Positions 52,757 through 62,552 of a DNA stretch of 64,000 bases are shown here, one piece after another. The stretch covers positions 1-64,000 of the forward strand of contig NZ_FNHG01000008.1 of NCBI RefSeq assembly GCF_900103475.1, read 5' to 3'. Position 1 is the stretch's first letter; each line of letters starts with the position of its first letter. The stretch comes from Maricaulis salignorans (GTDB lineage Bacteria; Pseudomonadota; Alphaproteobacteria; Caulobacterales; Maricaulaceae). Below the pieces are notes generated by a model. That model ran no database searches. It had not been told where the DNA came from and saw nothing but the letters and a program-made list of their open reading frames with translations. A program made the translations under genes and the position numbers.

Positions 52757-53299
52757 TCAGCCTGCCTCGGCCGGGCAGCGTTCGAAGGGTTGCAGCGCGG
52801 CGCCATTGGCCAGGGCACCATGAGTGCGCGGCTCGTGGGCTGTGATCACCAGGTGGATTGGCGGCCCGCCGTCGGAGGCGGTGGCATTGGTTAGCTCGGC
52901 ATCGCCATTGGCGCTGGTGAGAAAACTGGTCCGCAGGGTGTAGGGGCCCGTCCCGTCGTCCAGCGTGACGCGGCCATCGATCATGTGCATCGTGCGCATG
53001 TCGAAGGCCGGATCGGGTTCGGCGAAGGAGAGCGCGTAGGTGAGCTGATAGTCCACCGGCGCGGCACCCAGCGCGACCACGAGGCTGCCGGCATTGCCGT
53101 CAATACCGGAGGGGTTGTTCGGCGGGGTGCGAACCTCGAGGTCGAACCAGCGCGCCGACGCGTCGCCGCAGGCGGAGCTGCCATCGGCCAGACGCTCGAC
53201 ATAATGCCCGTTGGGAAAGGTGGACAGGCCCGGGAGCTCGGCGGGCGCGTCGGCGCCCTGGAGCAGCGTGGCGGCGAGCAGGCTGGTGATGACGAGCAT
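52757..53299 (-). CDS. Secreted protein of a small local paralogue family (copy 2 of tandem pair)
   Basis: A 180-residue exported protein with the leader MLVITSLLAATLLQGADA. Over its length it matches the neighbouring gene: FPNGHYVERLADGSSACGDASARWF near the start, YQLTYALSFAEPDPAFD, MHMIDGRVTLDDGTGPYTLRTSFLTSANGDAE, and LQPFERCPAEAG at the end. The pair is a recent tandem duplication, with a more distant third member at 48829. The function is unknown. It is divergent from the TPP riboswitch operon, 131 bp from the riboswitch start. Confidence 0.7.
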   Translation of the reverse strand: MLVITSLLAATLLQGADAPAELPGLSTFPNGHYVERLADGSSACGDASARWFDLEVRTPPNNPSGIDGNAGSLVVALGAAPVDYQLTYALSFAEPDPAFDMRTMHMIDGRVTLDDGTGPYTLRTSFLTSANGDAELTNATASDGGPPIHLVITAHEPRTHGALANGAALQPFERCPAEAG

Positions 53300-53430
53300 G
53301 GCGTACCTCCGGTTTGAGCCCATCATCCTAGTCGCCAGGGCTGCGCAGTGCATCCCCGGAACGGGGGAGGGCCGCCGGACCCCGAACCCGCTTGCCAGAA
53401 TCGCCGCGTCACGGCATGCTCGCCACCAGA

Positions 53431-53518
53431 TTTCCGAGGGGCGTCGCGCTGGCCAGCCAGCGTGACTGAGAAGCACCCTTAGGACCGGATCCGGGTCATG
53501 CCGGCGGCGGGACGGAGA
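53431..53518 (+). promoter_or_regulatory. TPP (THI-box) riboswitch
   Basis: P1 pairs TTTCCG (53431-53436) with CGGAGA (53513-53518). P2 pairs GAGGG with the CCCTT at 53476-53480. P3 pairs GTCGCGCTGG (53443-53452) with CCAGCGTGAC (53457-53466) around a CCAG loop. The conserved TGAGA follows at 53467-53471. The P4/P5 arm shows the GGACC...GGATCC and CCGG-GTCATG-CCGG pattern (53482-53504), then GCGGGA. These are the fixed positions of the pyrimidine- and pyrophosphate-sensing halves. The 3' strand of P1 is the GGAG ribosome site of the next gene, so ligand binding should block translation directly (inference). Confidence 0.9.
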
Positions 53519-53523
53519 GGGTG

Positions 53524-53885
53524 ATGGACGAAACCGAATTCAACGCATTCTGCGGCACGCTGCCCGCCACCAGCACGGTCGTGCAGTGGGGCGAGGCGCA
53601 TGTCTGGAAGGTCGGCGGCAAGGTGTTTGCCGTGGGCGGCTGGTCCAAGGATATCGACGGCTTCGGTATCTCGTTCAAATGCTCGCCGATGACGTTCGAG
53701 ATCTACAAGGATGAGCCGGGCATGCGCCCCGCGCCCTATCTCGCCTCGCGCGGCATGAGCTGGCTGCAATGGACCGGCCCTGAAACCCTCGATACCGCGA
53801 CGCTGGCCGACTATCTCGGCGAAAGCCATCGGCTGGTCGCCGCCGGCCTGACGAAGAAGGCTCGCGCCGAGCTGGGCCTGGACGA

Positions 53886-53889
<4 letters not shown>
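53524..53889 (+). CDS. MmcQ/YjbR-family protein in the thiamine operon
   Basis: A 121-residue cytosolic protein of the MmcQ/YjbR family (DNA-binding-like CyaY fold). Marks are the early VVQWGEAHVWKVGGKVFAV (about 18-36), a central FGISFKCSPMTFEIY and the LADYLGESHRLVAAGLTKKAR helix at the end. The role is unknown. The start is ATG 53524 (or the GTG directly before it), five bases after GGAG inside the riboswitch P1 stem. It is the first gene of the thiC operon and overlaps the next by 4 bp, so it may be thiamine-related here (inference). Confidence 0.88.
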
Positions 53890-56349
<2,460 letters not shown>

Positions 56350-56355
56350 CGGGCT

Positions 56356-56435
56356 GAGGGACTGGCACCTCCGGTGCCTGTCCCGGGGGAGACTCCGTTT
56401 TCCCATGGGACGCGTACCAGAGGTACACATCCCTC
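56356..56435. repeat. Repeat family B, copy 2
   Basis: Starts 6 bp after the thiC stop. GAGGGACTGGCACC-TCC-GGTGCCTGTCCC hairpin, then GGGGGAGACTCCGTTTTCCC, and the ending GGGACGCGTACCAGAGGTAC. It matches the copy at 387-466 over the full 80 bp with scattered changes. Its first hairpin could serve as a terminator-like structure for thiC. Confidence 0.82.
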
Positions 56436-56465
56436 GTTGGGCGAAGCCAGGGAGGCGATTGATTG

Positions 56466-56873
56466 ATGGAAGAGCACGACCCCTGGCGCCCATATGTGCG
56501 CATCGAGTCGGTCGATCCCAAGATGAGCTGGGGCCGTTGGGCCGGCGTGGCCTTGGGGGTCACCATGATCATCGTGCTGATCGTCCTGCCGGTCTGGATG
56601 GCGAAGTTTCAGGCCGCGCTCGTGCCCTGCGGCGAGTTGCGCACCGGTCTGGTCGAGCTGTCGGCGCTGCGGATCGATTCCGCTTCGCGCGGTTCAATCC
56701 GCAGAACCTGGACCACGCGCGTCCGCTTTCCCGAGGGCGATAGCATCACCCTGCGGCAGTCGCTGCCGAATGTACATCGCGGCGACCGCGTCACGCTCCA
56801 GGACCTGTGCCATCCGACGGGCGGCAATGTGCTGCGCCAGCGTGTGAATGCGGTCGAGCATATCGGTCATTGA
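56466..56873 (+). CDS. Small single-pass membrane protein, unknown
   Basis: A 135-residue protein with one strong hydrophobic segment (about 26-48, WAGVALGVTMIIVLIVLPVWMA) and a C-terminal domain of alternating beta strands (RIDSASRGSIRRTWTTRVRFPEGDSITLRQSLP) with two cysteines. No family is recognised. It lies between two B-repeat copies. Codon use is like the GC-rich core genes, unlike the next two genes, so it may be native rather than cargo. Confidence 0.55.
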   Translation: MEEHDPWRPYVRIESVDPKMSWGRWAGVALGVTMIIVLIVLPVWMAKFQAALVPCGELRTGLVELSALRIDSASRGSIRRTWTTRVRFPEGDSITLRQSLPNVHRGDRVTLQDLCHPTGGNVLRQRVNAVEHIGH

Positions 56874-56894
56874 ACCAGGCTCGATTGACGCGAT

Positions 56895-56932
56895 GAGGGA
56901 CTGGCACCTCGGGTGCCTGTCCCGGGGAAGAC
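56895..56932. repeat. Repeat family B, copy 3 (shortened)
   Basis: GAGGGACTGGCACCTCGGGTGCCTGTCCCGGGGAAGACT, the first half of family B, breaking off at 56932. It lies 74 bp before the AT-richer HEPN-like gene and may mark the left edge of the accessory segment. Confidence 0.75.
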
Positions 56933-57005
56933 TGAGACTATTGTGAATCGGCGGGTGTGCTGCTCTAATTGTGCCACCTTAGTATGTTTTTGACGTGGGG
57001 CCGAT

Positions 57006-58346
57006 GTGCTTGAAGATATCGAACATCTCGTACTTCGATGCAGGTCAGAGCGGGCGCGCTCACACATCGAAGAGGCCCTCAAATGTTACCGAACCGGTGC
57101 AAATAGAGCGGCAATCGTATCTGCTTGGATCGCCTTCGTCTTTGATTTCATAGATAAATTATATGAATTGGCATCCGAAGGTGACGCTGAGGCAAAGGTG
57201 CAGGTGTCAAAATTTGAGAGCATTCAAAAAGCAATATTAGATGGCGATCCTCAGGGAATGGGTCGTTCGCTTGAATTTGAGAGAAGTGCACTTGACGTTG
57301 CGAGGGTAAAGCTCGAGCTACTAGATCACCATGCATATGAAGATTTGCGACGACTTAGAGAAGATAGAAGCAGATGTGCTCACCCTAGCCATAGAGCGGA
57401 TGATCTTATCTATAGGCCGACGGGAGAGTTGGCGCGCCTGCATATTGTAAATGTTATTCTCCATATGCTCAGTCAAGCACCGTCTCGAGGACGGGCCCTT
57501 CGGGATCGTCTGATAGGAGTCATCCGCGATGACGGGTTCCCGACAGATGTTGAGGGTGCGCGAGGGTACTTGGAGCTGCACGGGTACGTTCGGCCACGAG
57601 AACCATTGGTCCGTGCGCTTGTGGATGCTGTTCAGTTCGGTCTCGTTGACTCGGAGCATCCGCTCTATCGGCTGACGAAAGCGATATCAGCGCTCCAGGC
57701 CGTCTATCAAATGAATATAGAGCTATCTGAACCACGGATCAGGGAGAATATGCGGAAGATCCGTGGCAGGGTCGCGGAGGTCGACGCGGTTCTCCTGATA
57801 CCATTGGCGACTGCGTTGCCCCCCGTACGGGAAGAAATTAATGAAGCAACAGCGCGAAAGATAGTCGCTTCGTTGATGAAGTACTCCAAGCCGAAAAAGC
57901 ATGACTTGCTTGCACAAGCTTTCGAGATACCGATTTTGCGAGAGCGAATTGCACCAAATCTTGGACAGGTTACTGATGCAGATCTTGGGATTGCCGCGGC
58001 TCTCGCCCAAAGCAAACCGCTGGTAGATCATGCTGTACAAAGGTTCGCGAAGGCGAGAAGTTGGATTGATGCCAACAGTAAATTTGAGACTCTTATTCTT
58101 CCTCTACTAGGAGTATTGGAGTTCGAGCATATTGAAATCATAGTTAGGGCGGCGGGAGATGGTTCGGCCGACTTGCTTGGCAGTCATGGATTTCACCGGT
58201 TCTTGAGTGAAATTTATGCCGAAGAGTCGAAATTTGAACGCGCCCGGTTGGACAAGTTGCTGACTGAGTGCGAATTGGAGAGAAAAATTCCTAAAGTCGA
58301 AGAGGTTGAGCTTGCATCCACCGAAGACGACGAAATTCCATTTTAG
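57006..58346 (+). CDS. Unknown protein with HEPN-like RxxxxH motif (accessory)
   Basis: A 446-residue mostly helical protein I cannot place in a named family. The N-terminal 160 residues resemble a HEPN domain: a helical pair (RSHIEEALKCYRTGANRAAIVSAWIAFVFDFID, about 18-50) and, at 121-126, RSRCAH followed by PS. This fits the R-x4-6-H motif of HEPN ribonucleases and toxins. The rest is helical, with an acidic tail (EEVELASTEDDEIPF). The base composition is clearly more AT-rich than the neighbours, with many codons rare here, so it was probably acquired by transfer. The start is GTG at 57006. It lies between B and C repeats, directly before an FRG-domain gene. A defence or toxin role is plausible but unproven. 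Confidence 0.72.
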   Translation: MLEDIEHLVLRCRSERARSHIEEALKCYRTGANRAAIVSAWIAFVFDFIDKLYELASEGDAEAKVQVSKFESIQKAILDGDPQGMGRSLEFERSALDVARVKLELLDHHAYEDLRRLREDRSRCAHPSHRADDLIYRPTGELARLHIVNVILHMLSQAPSRGRALRDRLIGVIRDDGFPTDVEGARGYLELHGYVRPREPLVRALVDAVQFGLVDSEHPLYRLTKAISALQAVYQMNIELSEPRIRENMRKIRGRVAEVDAVLLIPLATALPPVREEINEATARKIVASLMKYSKPKKHDLLAQAFEIPILRERIAPNLGQVTDADLGIAAALAQSKPLVDHAVQRFAKARSWIDANSKFETLILPLLGVLEFEHIEIIVRAAGDGSADLLGSHGFHRFLSEIYAEESKFERARLDKLLTECELERKIPKVEEVELASTEDDEIPF

Positions 58347-58375
58347 CCGCGGGAATGATCATTTTTGTGAAGCCC

Positions 58376-58466
58376 CCACACCCCACCTTAAACCCCATAC
58401 CGAGAGTCAGCCTCAGGGGACAGGCACGGTCAAGGGCGTCGGAGGCGCCGCTTCGCGGTTTCACCT
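58376..58466. repeat. Repeat family C, copy 2 (right arm lost)
   Basis: Same leader (CACACCCCACCTTAAACCCC) and left arm (58410-58436) as the copy at 59641, with one arm difference, and the core at 58437-58463. The right arm is not complementary (it reads CCTCCCGGG... instead of CCCTTGACC...), so the palindrome is broken. It stands as a direct repeat to copy 3 on the other side of the FRG gene. Confidence 0.85.
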
Positions 58467-58513
58467 CCCGGGTCTGATGCTCCTGCGGTCAGAGGTTAGA
58501 ATTAGGAGGGCGC

Positions 58514-59551
58514 ATGTTTGATGCATTGAGGATTGAGCTTCAAAAGCGTGGAGTGGCAGAGGGTTTGATCGAAAAGGCGATATCCGCAGGGTATTTCCTT
58601 AAGGGATGGTTGGGTTCTGACGGAAAGCCATACTTCACTGTTAGCGATTCATTGTACGGAAACAAGGCATTATCTAGCTCTTTTGGTGTCGACCAATTTG
58701 CTCAATATTTGGTTGGCGAAAGTGTTTTCGATCAATTGCCGCCACTTAATCGAATTCGTGTTAAAAATAGAATGGAACTCGACGAATATCTGAATTGTGA
58801 ACGTATAAAGAGGTATGTGAATGACGGCTCTTTAACCATGAGGGGGCAGTCGAGTGAGTATATGCTTCGTAGGGCAATACCTAACCCTGTGAGGGCGGAT
58901 GCCCTTGGAAATGAGATTTCAATTATTCCAGGGTCGTATCGACAGCCTAGGGATAAGTATTACTCTTTAGAAGTTCCGATCCCGAGCGATTTTTCTATTA
59001 GGGAATATTGCCGTTATTTCGACGAAGAAAATGACGGGTACGCGATATACCACGGCTTCGATCATATGCGGGTAGAGCAGCATTACGCACGCCAAACGTC
59101 GGGCCTAGACATAACCTTCGATATCGACGTCGCGATCTTCTTCGCGACAAATAAGTCCTTTGAGCTGCCATCCGGCAGTTTTGGCTATGAACCAGTGCCC
59201 AGGGGCGAGCACGCAGGGGTCATCTATCTGTTTCGCTTTGGATCTCCTTCTGTCCGTCGGTCAGAGTTCCTAATTGAACGGTTTGATTTTTATAAAAGAC
59301 ACTATCCTCTACGTATTCTAAGGCAGATTTGTGGACTACCGCTGTTCGGACAGTACGAGCGAAACATCGCTGTTACCGACGTTGATACAGTAATAGAATT
59401 GGACCCCGATTTCGAAATGAGCTCAGTTTTGGCGCCCGAATTCATGTTTCCGAGTGCGGTGGAGGATAGCTTTTACGGCCAACTTCTTTCGTTGAAGGAT
59501 CGCTTTCCGGAACGACTTGCTGATGTTGTCGAATACTCGTGGGCGCGGTGA
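58514..59551 (+). CDS. FRG-domain protein (accessory)
   Basis: A 345-residue protein whose central part is an FRG domain: TMRGQSSEYMLRRAIP (about 108-123) carries the R-G-Q signature and VEQHYARQTSGLDITFDIDVAIFFAT (187-211) matches the QHY-x3-T-x-L-D-x-T...FA motif. FRG proteins are of unknown enzymology and are often found with restriction or abortive-infection genes. The first 100 residues are a separate domain I do not recognise. The gene is AT-richer than the core. GGAGGG precedes the ATG. It lies between two direct copies of repeat C and follows the HEPN-like gene by 167 bp. The two may work together (inference). Confidence 0.82.
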   Translation: MFDALRIELQKRGVAEGLIEKAISAGYFLKGWLGSDGKPYFTVSDSLYGNKALSSSFGVDQFAQYLVGESVFDQLPPLNRIRVKNRMELDEYLNCERIKRYVNDGSLTMRGQSSEYMLRRAIPNPVRADALGNEISIIPGSYRQPRDKYYSLEVPIPSDFSIREYCRYFDEENDGYAIYHGFDHMRVEQHYARQTSGLDITFDIDVAIFFATNKSFELPSGSFGYEPVPRGEHAGVIYLFRFGSPSVRRSEFLIERFDFYKRHYPLRILRQICGLPLFGQYERNIAVTDVDTVIELDPDFEMSSVLAPEFMFPSAVEDSFYGQLLSLKDRFPERLADVVEYSWAR

Positions 59552-59640
59552 CATTTGGAAAACTGTCTGCACCGCGCCAGATACTGTCGCGCGTTGGAGT
59601 CTCAGTCGTGAAGGTAGTGGTCTATGGCTTCTTCTGCCAC

Positions 59641-59755
59641 CCACACCCCACCTTAAACCCCATGCCGAGAGTCCGCCTCAGGGGACAGGCGCGGTCAAGG
59701 GCGCCGCAGGCGCCGCTTCGCGGTTTCACCCTTGACCGCGCCTGGCCCCTGAGGC
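59641..59755. repeat. Repeat family C, copy 3, intact 27-bp arms
   Basis: Arms at 59675-59701 and 59729-59755 are reverse complements over 27 bp with one mismatch and flank a 27-nt core (CGCCGCAGGCGCCGC...TTTCA). Core and innermost arm match copy 1 at 542-621, but the outer arm (GCCTCAGGGGACAGGCGCG) is different. The 34-bp leader is shared with copy 2. Confidence 0.87.
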
Positions 59756-59808
59756 CCTTTGGCTGGCAAGGGGTTTACGGGATGGCCTCGCCCGGGGGGA
59801 GGCTCAGG

Positions 59809-60291
59809 ATGATGCAAAAGAAATTCAGATTGTATGGCCTGGTCTGCCTGGTTTCAGCGCTGCTCCTCGCAGCCTGTAACCCGCTTCGGATCAATGAAGC
59901 CGTGCTGGTCTGCCTGCCGGCGGGCACGGGACCTGCGGACATGCGGGGCTTTATGCTCGACCTGTCGCTGCGCCATGGATTCGAGTTTGAGGAGAATGGC
60001 GACCAGGTCGCGCGCGATTTGAGGGCGACGGGTGGGGGCGCCGCCAGAATACTGCCTGACGATCCCCTCAATGCCGGGCTCTATCAGCGCCGGCAGGCCG
60101 TTATGAAGGCGACAAATCTCGGGCTCGACGATCATGAGATACTGGTGTCCTTTGCGCGTCGTGACAGGCAAGCGGAGCTGGAGCGCTTCAAGGACGATGT
60201 CATTGCCGAGCTGAGTGAGCGCTGGGACACAAGGGTGTTCGACGGCTCGCCGGGGATCATCAAGGGGACATGCTCGTCGTCATCCGACTGA
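59809..60291 (+). CDS. Putative lipoprotein, unknown
   Basis: A 160-residue lipoprotein precursor: a basic start (MMQKKFRLYG), hydrophobic LVCLVSALLLA and lipobox LAAC with the cysteine near residue 23. The mature part is alpha/beta, with many charged residues (RDRQAELERFKDDVIAELSERWD). GGGGGAGGCTCAGG precedes two ATG codons. Composition returns to the GC-rich core pattern. It lies just right of repeat C3; the open frame upstream is repeat sequence and not part of the gene. No family is recognised. Confidence 0.65.
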   Translation: MMQKKFRLYGLVCLVSALLLAACNPLRINEAVLVCLPAGTGPADMRGFMLDLSLRHGFEFEENGDQVARDLRATGGGAARILPDDPLNAGLYQRRQAVMKATNLGLDDHEILVSFARRDRQAELERFKDDVIAELSERWDTRVFDGSPGIIKGTCSSSSD

Positions 60292-60307
60292 CTCAACGCC
60301 AATCTCA

Positions 60308-60343
60308 TCGTCATCCCGGCGCAGGCCGGGACGCAGGATCACG
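60308..60343. repeat. Repeat family A, copy 2 (half element)
   Basis: CATCGTCATCCCGGCGCAGG and the following CCGGGACGCAGGATCACGC match the left half of family A. The mirrored right half is missing. Confidence 0.65.
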
Positions 60344-60345
60344 CA

Positions 60346-60510
60346 CCCACGTCTTCCTTCTCCGCGAGGAGAAGGTGCCCCGGATTTGATCCGGGGCGGA
60401 TGAGGCGGGCCATGTATCCGTCTGCAAGCGGGGCGCTGCCACCCTCACCCGCCCCTGCGGGGCACCCTCTCCCCAGGGAGAGGGCAGGGCTCGGCGCCCT
60501 TATCCCCGCC
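60346..60510. repeat. Palindromic repeat, D-like (copy 3)
   Basis: Left half: CTTCTCC-GCGA-GGAGAAG, then GTGCCCCGGA...TCCGGGGC and GGATGAGG. Right half (from 60444): CCTCACCC, GCCCCTGCGGGGC, ACCCTCTCCC-CAGG-GAGAGGGC. The halves are imperfect reverse complements of about 50 bp. The architecture is the same as copies 1 and 2 (nested hairpins in two mirrored halves), but the sequence is diverged. Confidence 0.7.
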
Positions 60511-60932
60511 CCATCCCACCGCAAACCCCCGTCACCAAAGCCCAACCCGAAAATCCGCCCCGACTTGTCCCCGCCCCCTCGACCCGCGCCCATAATCGCC
60601 AACGGTTCCCGGGGTGGGAGGCGCAGGCCACGTCACTGATGCCCGGGAGCGAGCGGAGCCTGTCCGGGCGATCGGTGTGACGATCGAAAGCGCTGGCAGG
60701 GCGTCCTCTCTTCACGTCCGAGGGCACTAAACGACCGACCCGAGTACGTGTGAGGATTGGAAACGGGGTGGAGACGCCACGGGAAAACTCCGCAAGCGGG
60801 ATGTCACGATGTCACGCGAATTTACATTACCGGTTCCCGGCATCGCCGGCATCCCGCTTGCCTCCCATCACTTCGGCGAACGCCGCGGAGCGCGCACCCC
60901 TGCGCGCGCGTGGCCACAAGACAAGGGATTTG

Positions 60933-61415
60933 ATGATGACACGACGCCTGCAGACACAAGCCGCCAACCCCGTCCCGGCCAGCGAGCCGGTCTATGACGG
61001 GCTGGTCGCGATGTATGAGCACGAGGCGCTGAGACTGATGTTGCGCTGCCTCTACCGGCAATTCCTCGATGGGGAGAATGCCGCCGCCGTGCGCACCGCC
61101 GCCACCCTGCTCAAATCCCTGCCGGCGGCACGCCGCGGCGGCAAATGGATCGACCTGCTGGAGGAGATCAACCGGGACATCGCCCGGATGACGCCGGAGG
61201 AGATGGACGCGGAAATCCTGGAGGGCTTTGGTGTCGTGCCGGAGGCTGGGCAGGCCGGGGAGGCCGGGCAGGCTGGGGAGGCCGGGGGCGCTGAGGGCGA
61301 GGTCGAGTCTGGTGAGGTGGTGGGCGACTCTCGCACCCAACGCCAATCCCATCGTCATCCCGGCGAAGGCTGGGACCCGGATTCACGCACCGGCGCTGAC
61401 AAGTCTGGCGCATAA
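60933..61415 (+). CDS. Helical protein with C terminus extended into repeat sequence
   Basis: A 160-residue protein. The first 100 residues form an amphipathic-helix domain (YDGLVAMYEHEALRLMLRCLYRQFLDGE, ALLKSLPAARRGGKW, EEINRDIARMTPEEMD) without a family name I know. A low-complexity stretch of Gly/Gln/Ala/Glu repeats follows (about 103-122, from a 61241-61300 tandem repeat). The last 20 codons (HRHPGEGWDPDSRTGADKSGA) are the left half of repeat A3. The native stop was probably lost when the repeat arrived, since the tail reads like the usual translation of such repeats. Confidence 0.6.
   Translation: MMTRRLQTQAANPVPASEPVYDGLVAMYEHEALRLMLRCLYRQFLDGENAAAVRTAATLLKSLPAARRGGKWIDLLEEINRDIARMTPEEMDAEILEGFGVVPEAGQAGEAGQAGEAGGAEGEVESGEVVGDSRTQRQSHRHPGEGWDPDSRTGADKSGA
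61241..61300. repeat. Short G-rich tandem repeat
   Basis: Several imperfect copies of a GAGGCYGGGCAGGCCGGG-type unit in a row, in the coding frame of the helical protein, giving repeated EAGQAG residues. Probably slipped-strand expansion. Confidence 0.7.
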
Positions 61416-61470
61416 ACGCCTATCGGCCTGGCTCTACGAGGCTGGGTCCCAGCCTGCGCCGGGATGACGG
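61352..61470. repeat. Repeat family A, copy 3 (full inverted repeat)
   Basis: GTCATCCCGGCGAAGGCTGG at the left and CCAGCCTGCGCCGGGATGAC at the right are near reverse complements. The middle (GATTCACGCAC...CTGGCGCATAAACGCC) resembles the reverse complement of the copy at 231-348. Its left half codes for the last residues of the preceding gene. Confidence 0.82.
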
Positions 61471-61506
61471 TTGTGGGTTGGAGAGGGTGAGGTTGCGTCT
61501 GCAAAA

Positions 61507-61842
61507 CTAGGCCGCCGGCGCCGCGCGCACCTTCTCGCCCATCACGCCATTGGCGCGGATTGCTTTCTGGCACTCAAAACTGCCGGCCCGGAAGGCGCGG
61601 CAGGCTTCGGGGCGGTGGTCGTAGACGGCGCACAGGGCCTCGCCGGTCTCAAGGCGTAGATGGGTGCAGTGGCCGCAGCTGAAATCGACAAAGGAGCGGC
61701 CGCCGTCCTCGAACAGGCTTTCCGGGGGCAGGGCGGCGGGGCCGATGCGGGCCTGGTCTTGCGGCAATAGAACGAGATAGCGCGGATGGCGGCTGAAACA
61801 ACAGGCTCCGCAGGTGACGCAGTCAAACGCCAAATCCGACAT
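61507..61842 (-). CDS. YkgJ-family cysteine cluster protein
   Basis: A 111-residue protein with the CxxxCxxCC-type metal-binding motif at the start (FDCVTCGACCFSRHPRYL, cysteines at 8, 11, 14 and 15) and further cysteines in SCGHCTHLR and LCAVYDHRPEACRAF. Members of this family bind zinc or an iron-sulfur cluster and have no assigned reaction in most species. I took the ATG at 61842, where the motif-bearing segment begins. The gene is single. Confidence 0.88.
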   Translation of the reverse strand: MSDLAFDCVTCGACCFSRHPRYLVLLPQDQARIGPAALPPESLFEDGGRSFVDFSCGHCTHLRLETGEALCAVYDHRPEACRAFRAGSFECQKAIRANGVMGEKVRAAPAA

Positions 61843-62017
61843 GTGAAATAACAAGCCCACCGCGCGAGGACGGCCTTCCGCCCCGGCCCGCAGCGCGCGG
61901 GATTTACGCCAGTCGAGCGGGATTTGCATCCGGAAAATGCGGAGTCGCGCTGACCACACGTCCCGTTAATCCCGCCCGTGCTTGGCTGGCGTTTCAGCAA
62001 AACCTCGGGGAGGTCTT

Positions 62018-62452
62018 ATGCATATGTCCATCCATGCCGGCTGTTTCGGGGCGCTTGCGGTTTGCGCTGCGGTCTTGATGCCGTTTGCAGTGCCCGCCGC
62101 CACGGCGCAGTCATCGGCCTCGCCCTCGGGGCAGGTCTATCAGACGCGCTTCGGGGCCGAGACGTCCACGAGGCTGGCGATCGAGTTCGGCAGCGGCGAG
62201 AGCGGCGGCACGGTGAGCATTACCGAGCTCGGTAATACACCCGCCCCGCCGCCGGCCGGCCTGGAATTCGGCATGCTGGGCCAATGGAGCCAGGCGGCGG
62301 ACGGTTCGGTGACGGTCAGCGGTTCGCTCTATTTCCTGCCCGATGGCGGTCCGGCTCTGTGCGAGAGCTGGGCGGCGGATTATTCCGGGCAGGAGGAGAC
62401 CTGCTGGTTCAACCATAATGACGCCAGCTATGGCCCGCTCCTGCTGCAATAG
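62018..62452 (+). CDS. Small secreted protein (pair with 62813 gene)
   Basis: A 144-residue exported protein with signal peptide (GALAVCAAVLMPFAVPAATA, cleavage near 30) and a beta-rich body. The end LCESWAADYSGQEETCWFNHND matches in layout the last third of the gene at 62813 (LCRSWPDYPIG...GVCWLGPEG), with two conserved cysteines. The GGGGAGG site is strong. The family is unknown. With the two neighbours it forms a small cluster of exported proteins. Confidence 0.65.
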   Translation: MHMSIHAGCFGALAVCAAVLMPFAVPAATAQSSASPSGQVYQTRFGAETSTRLAIEFGSGESGGTVSITELGNTPAPPPAGLEFGMLGQWSQAADGSVTVSGSLYFLPDGGPALCESWAADYSGQEETCWFNHNDASYGPLLLQ

Positions 62453-62552
62453 GTGCCGGCTGGCGGAAAACGCCTAAAATTGCAATGAATTCAGTGTGCC
62501 ACCCTTAAACTCTGCCTGCTAGACCGGTGGGGAGGCTGACCGGAGACCAAGC

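Larger units (their letters stand above)
60292..60932. other. 640-bp gene-poor stretch with repeats
   Basis: Contains repeat A2 (60308-60343) and D-like repeat D3 (60346-60510). After these come about 400 bp where I see no gene; 60640-60800 has several short inverted repeats (CGATCGGTGTGACGATCG, CCCGGGAG...TCCGGGCG) that could be structured RNA or binding sites, but it matches no RNA family I know. The last 100 bp lead into the helical protein gene. Confidence 0.45.

Noticed and set aside
57006-58346. Phage or IS origin of the HEPN-like gene
   Set aside because: No transposase, integrase, attachment site or phage structural gene lies near; only the palindromic repeats mark the segment.
60346-60510. 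CRISPR-like array from repeated GC-rich words
   Set aside because: There is one mirrored element with nested hairpins, not regularly spaced direct repeats with unique spacers; no cas genes are present.
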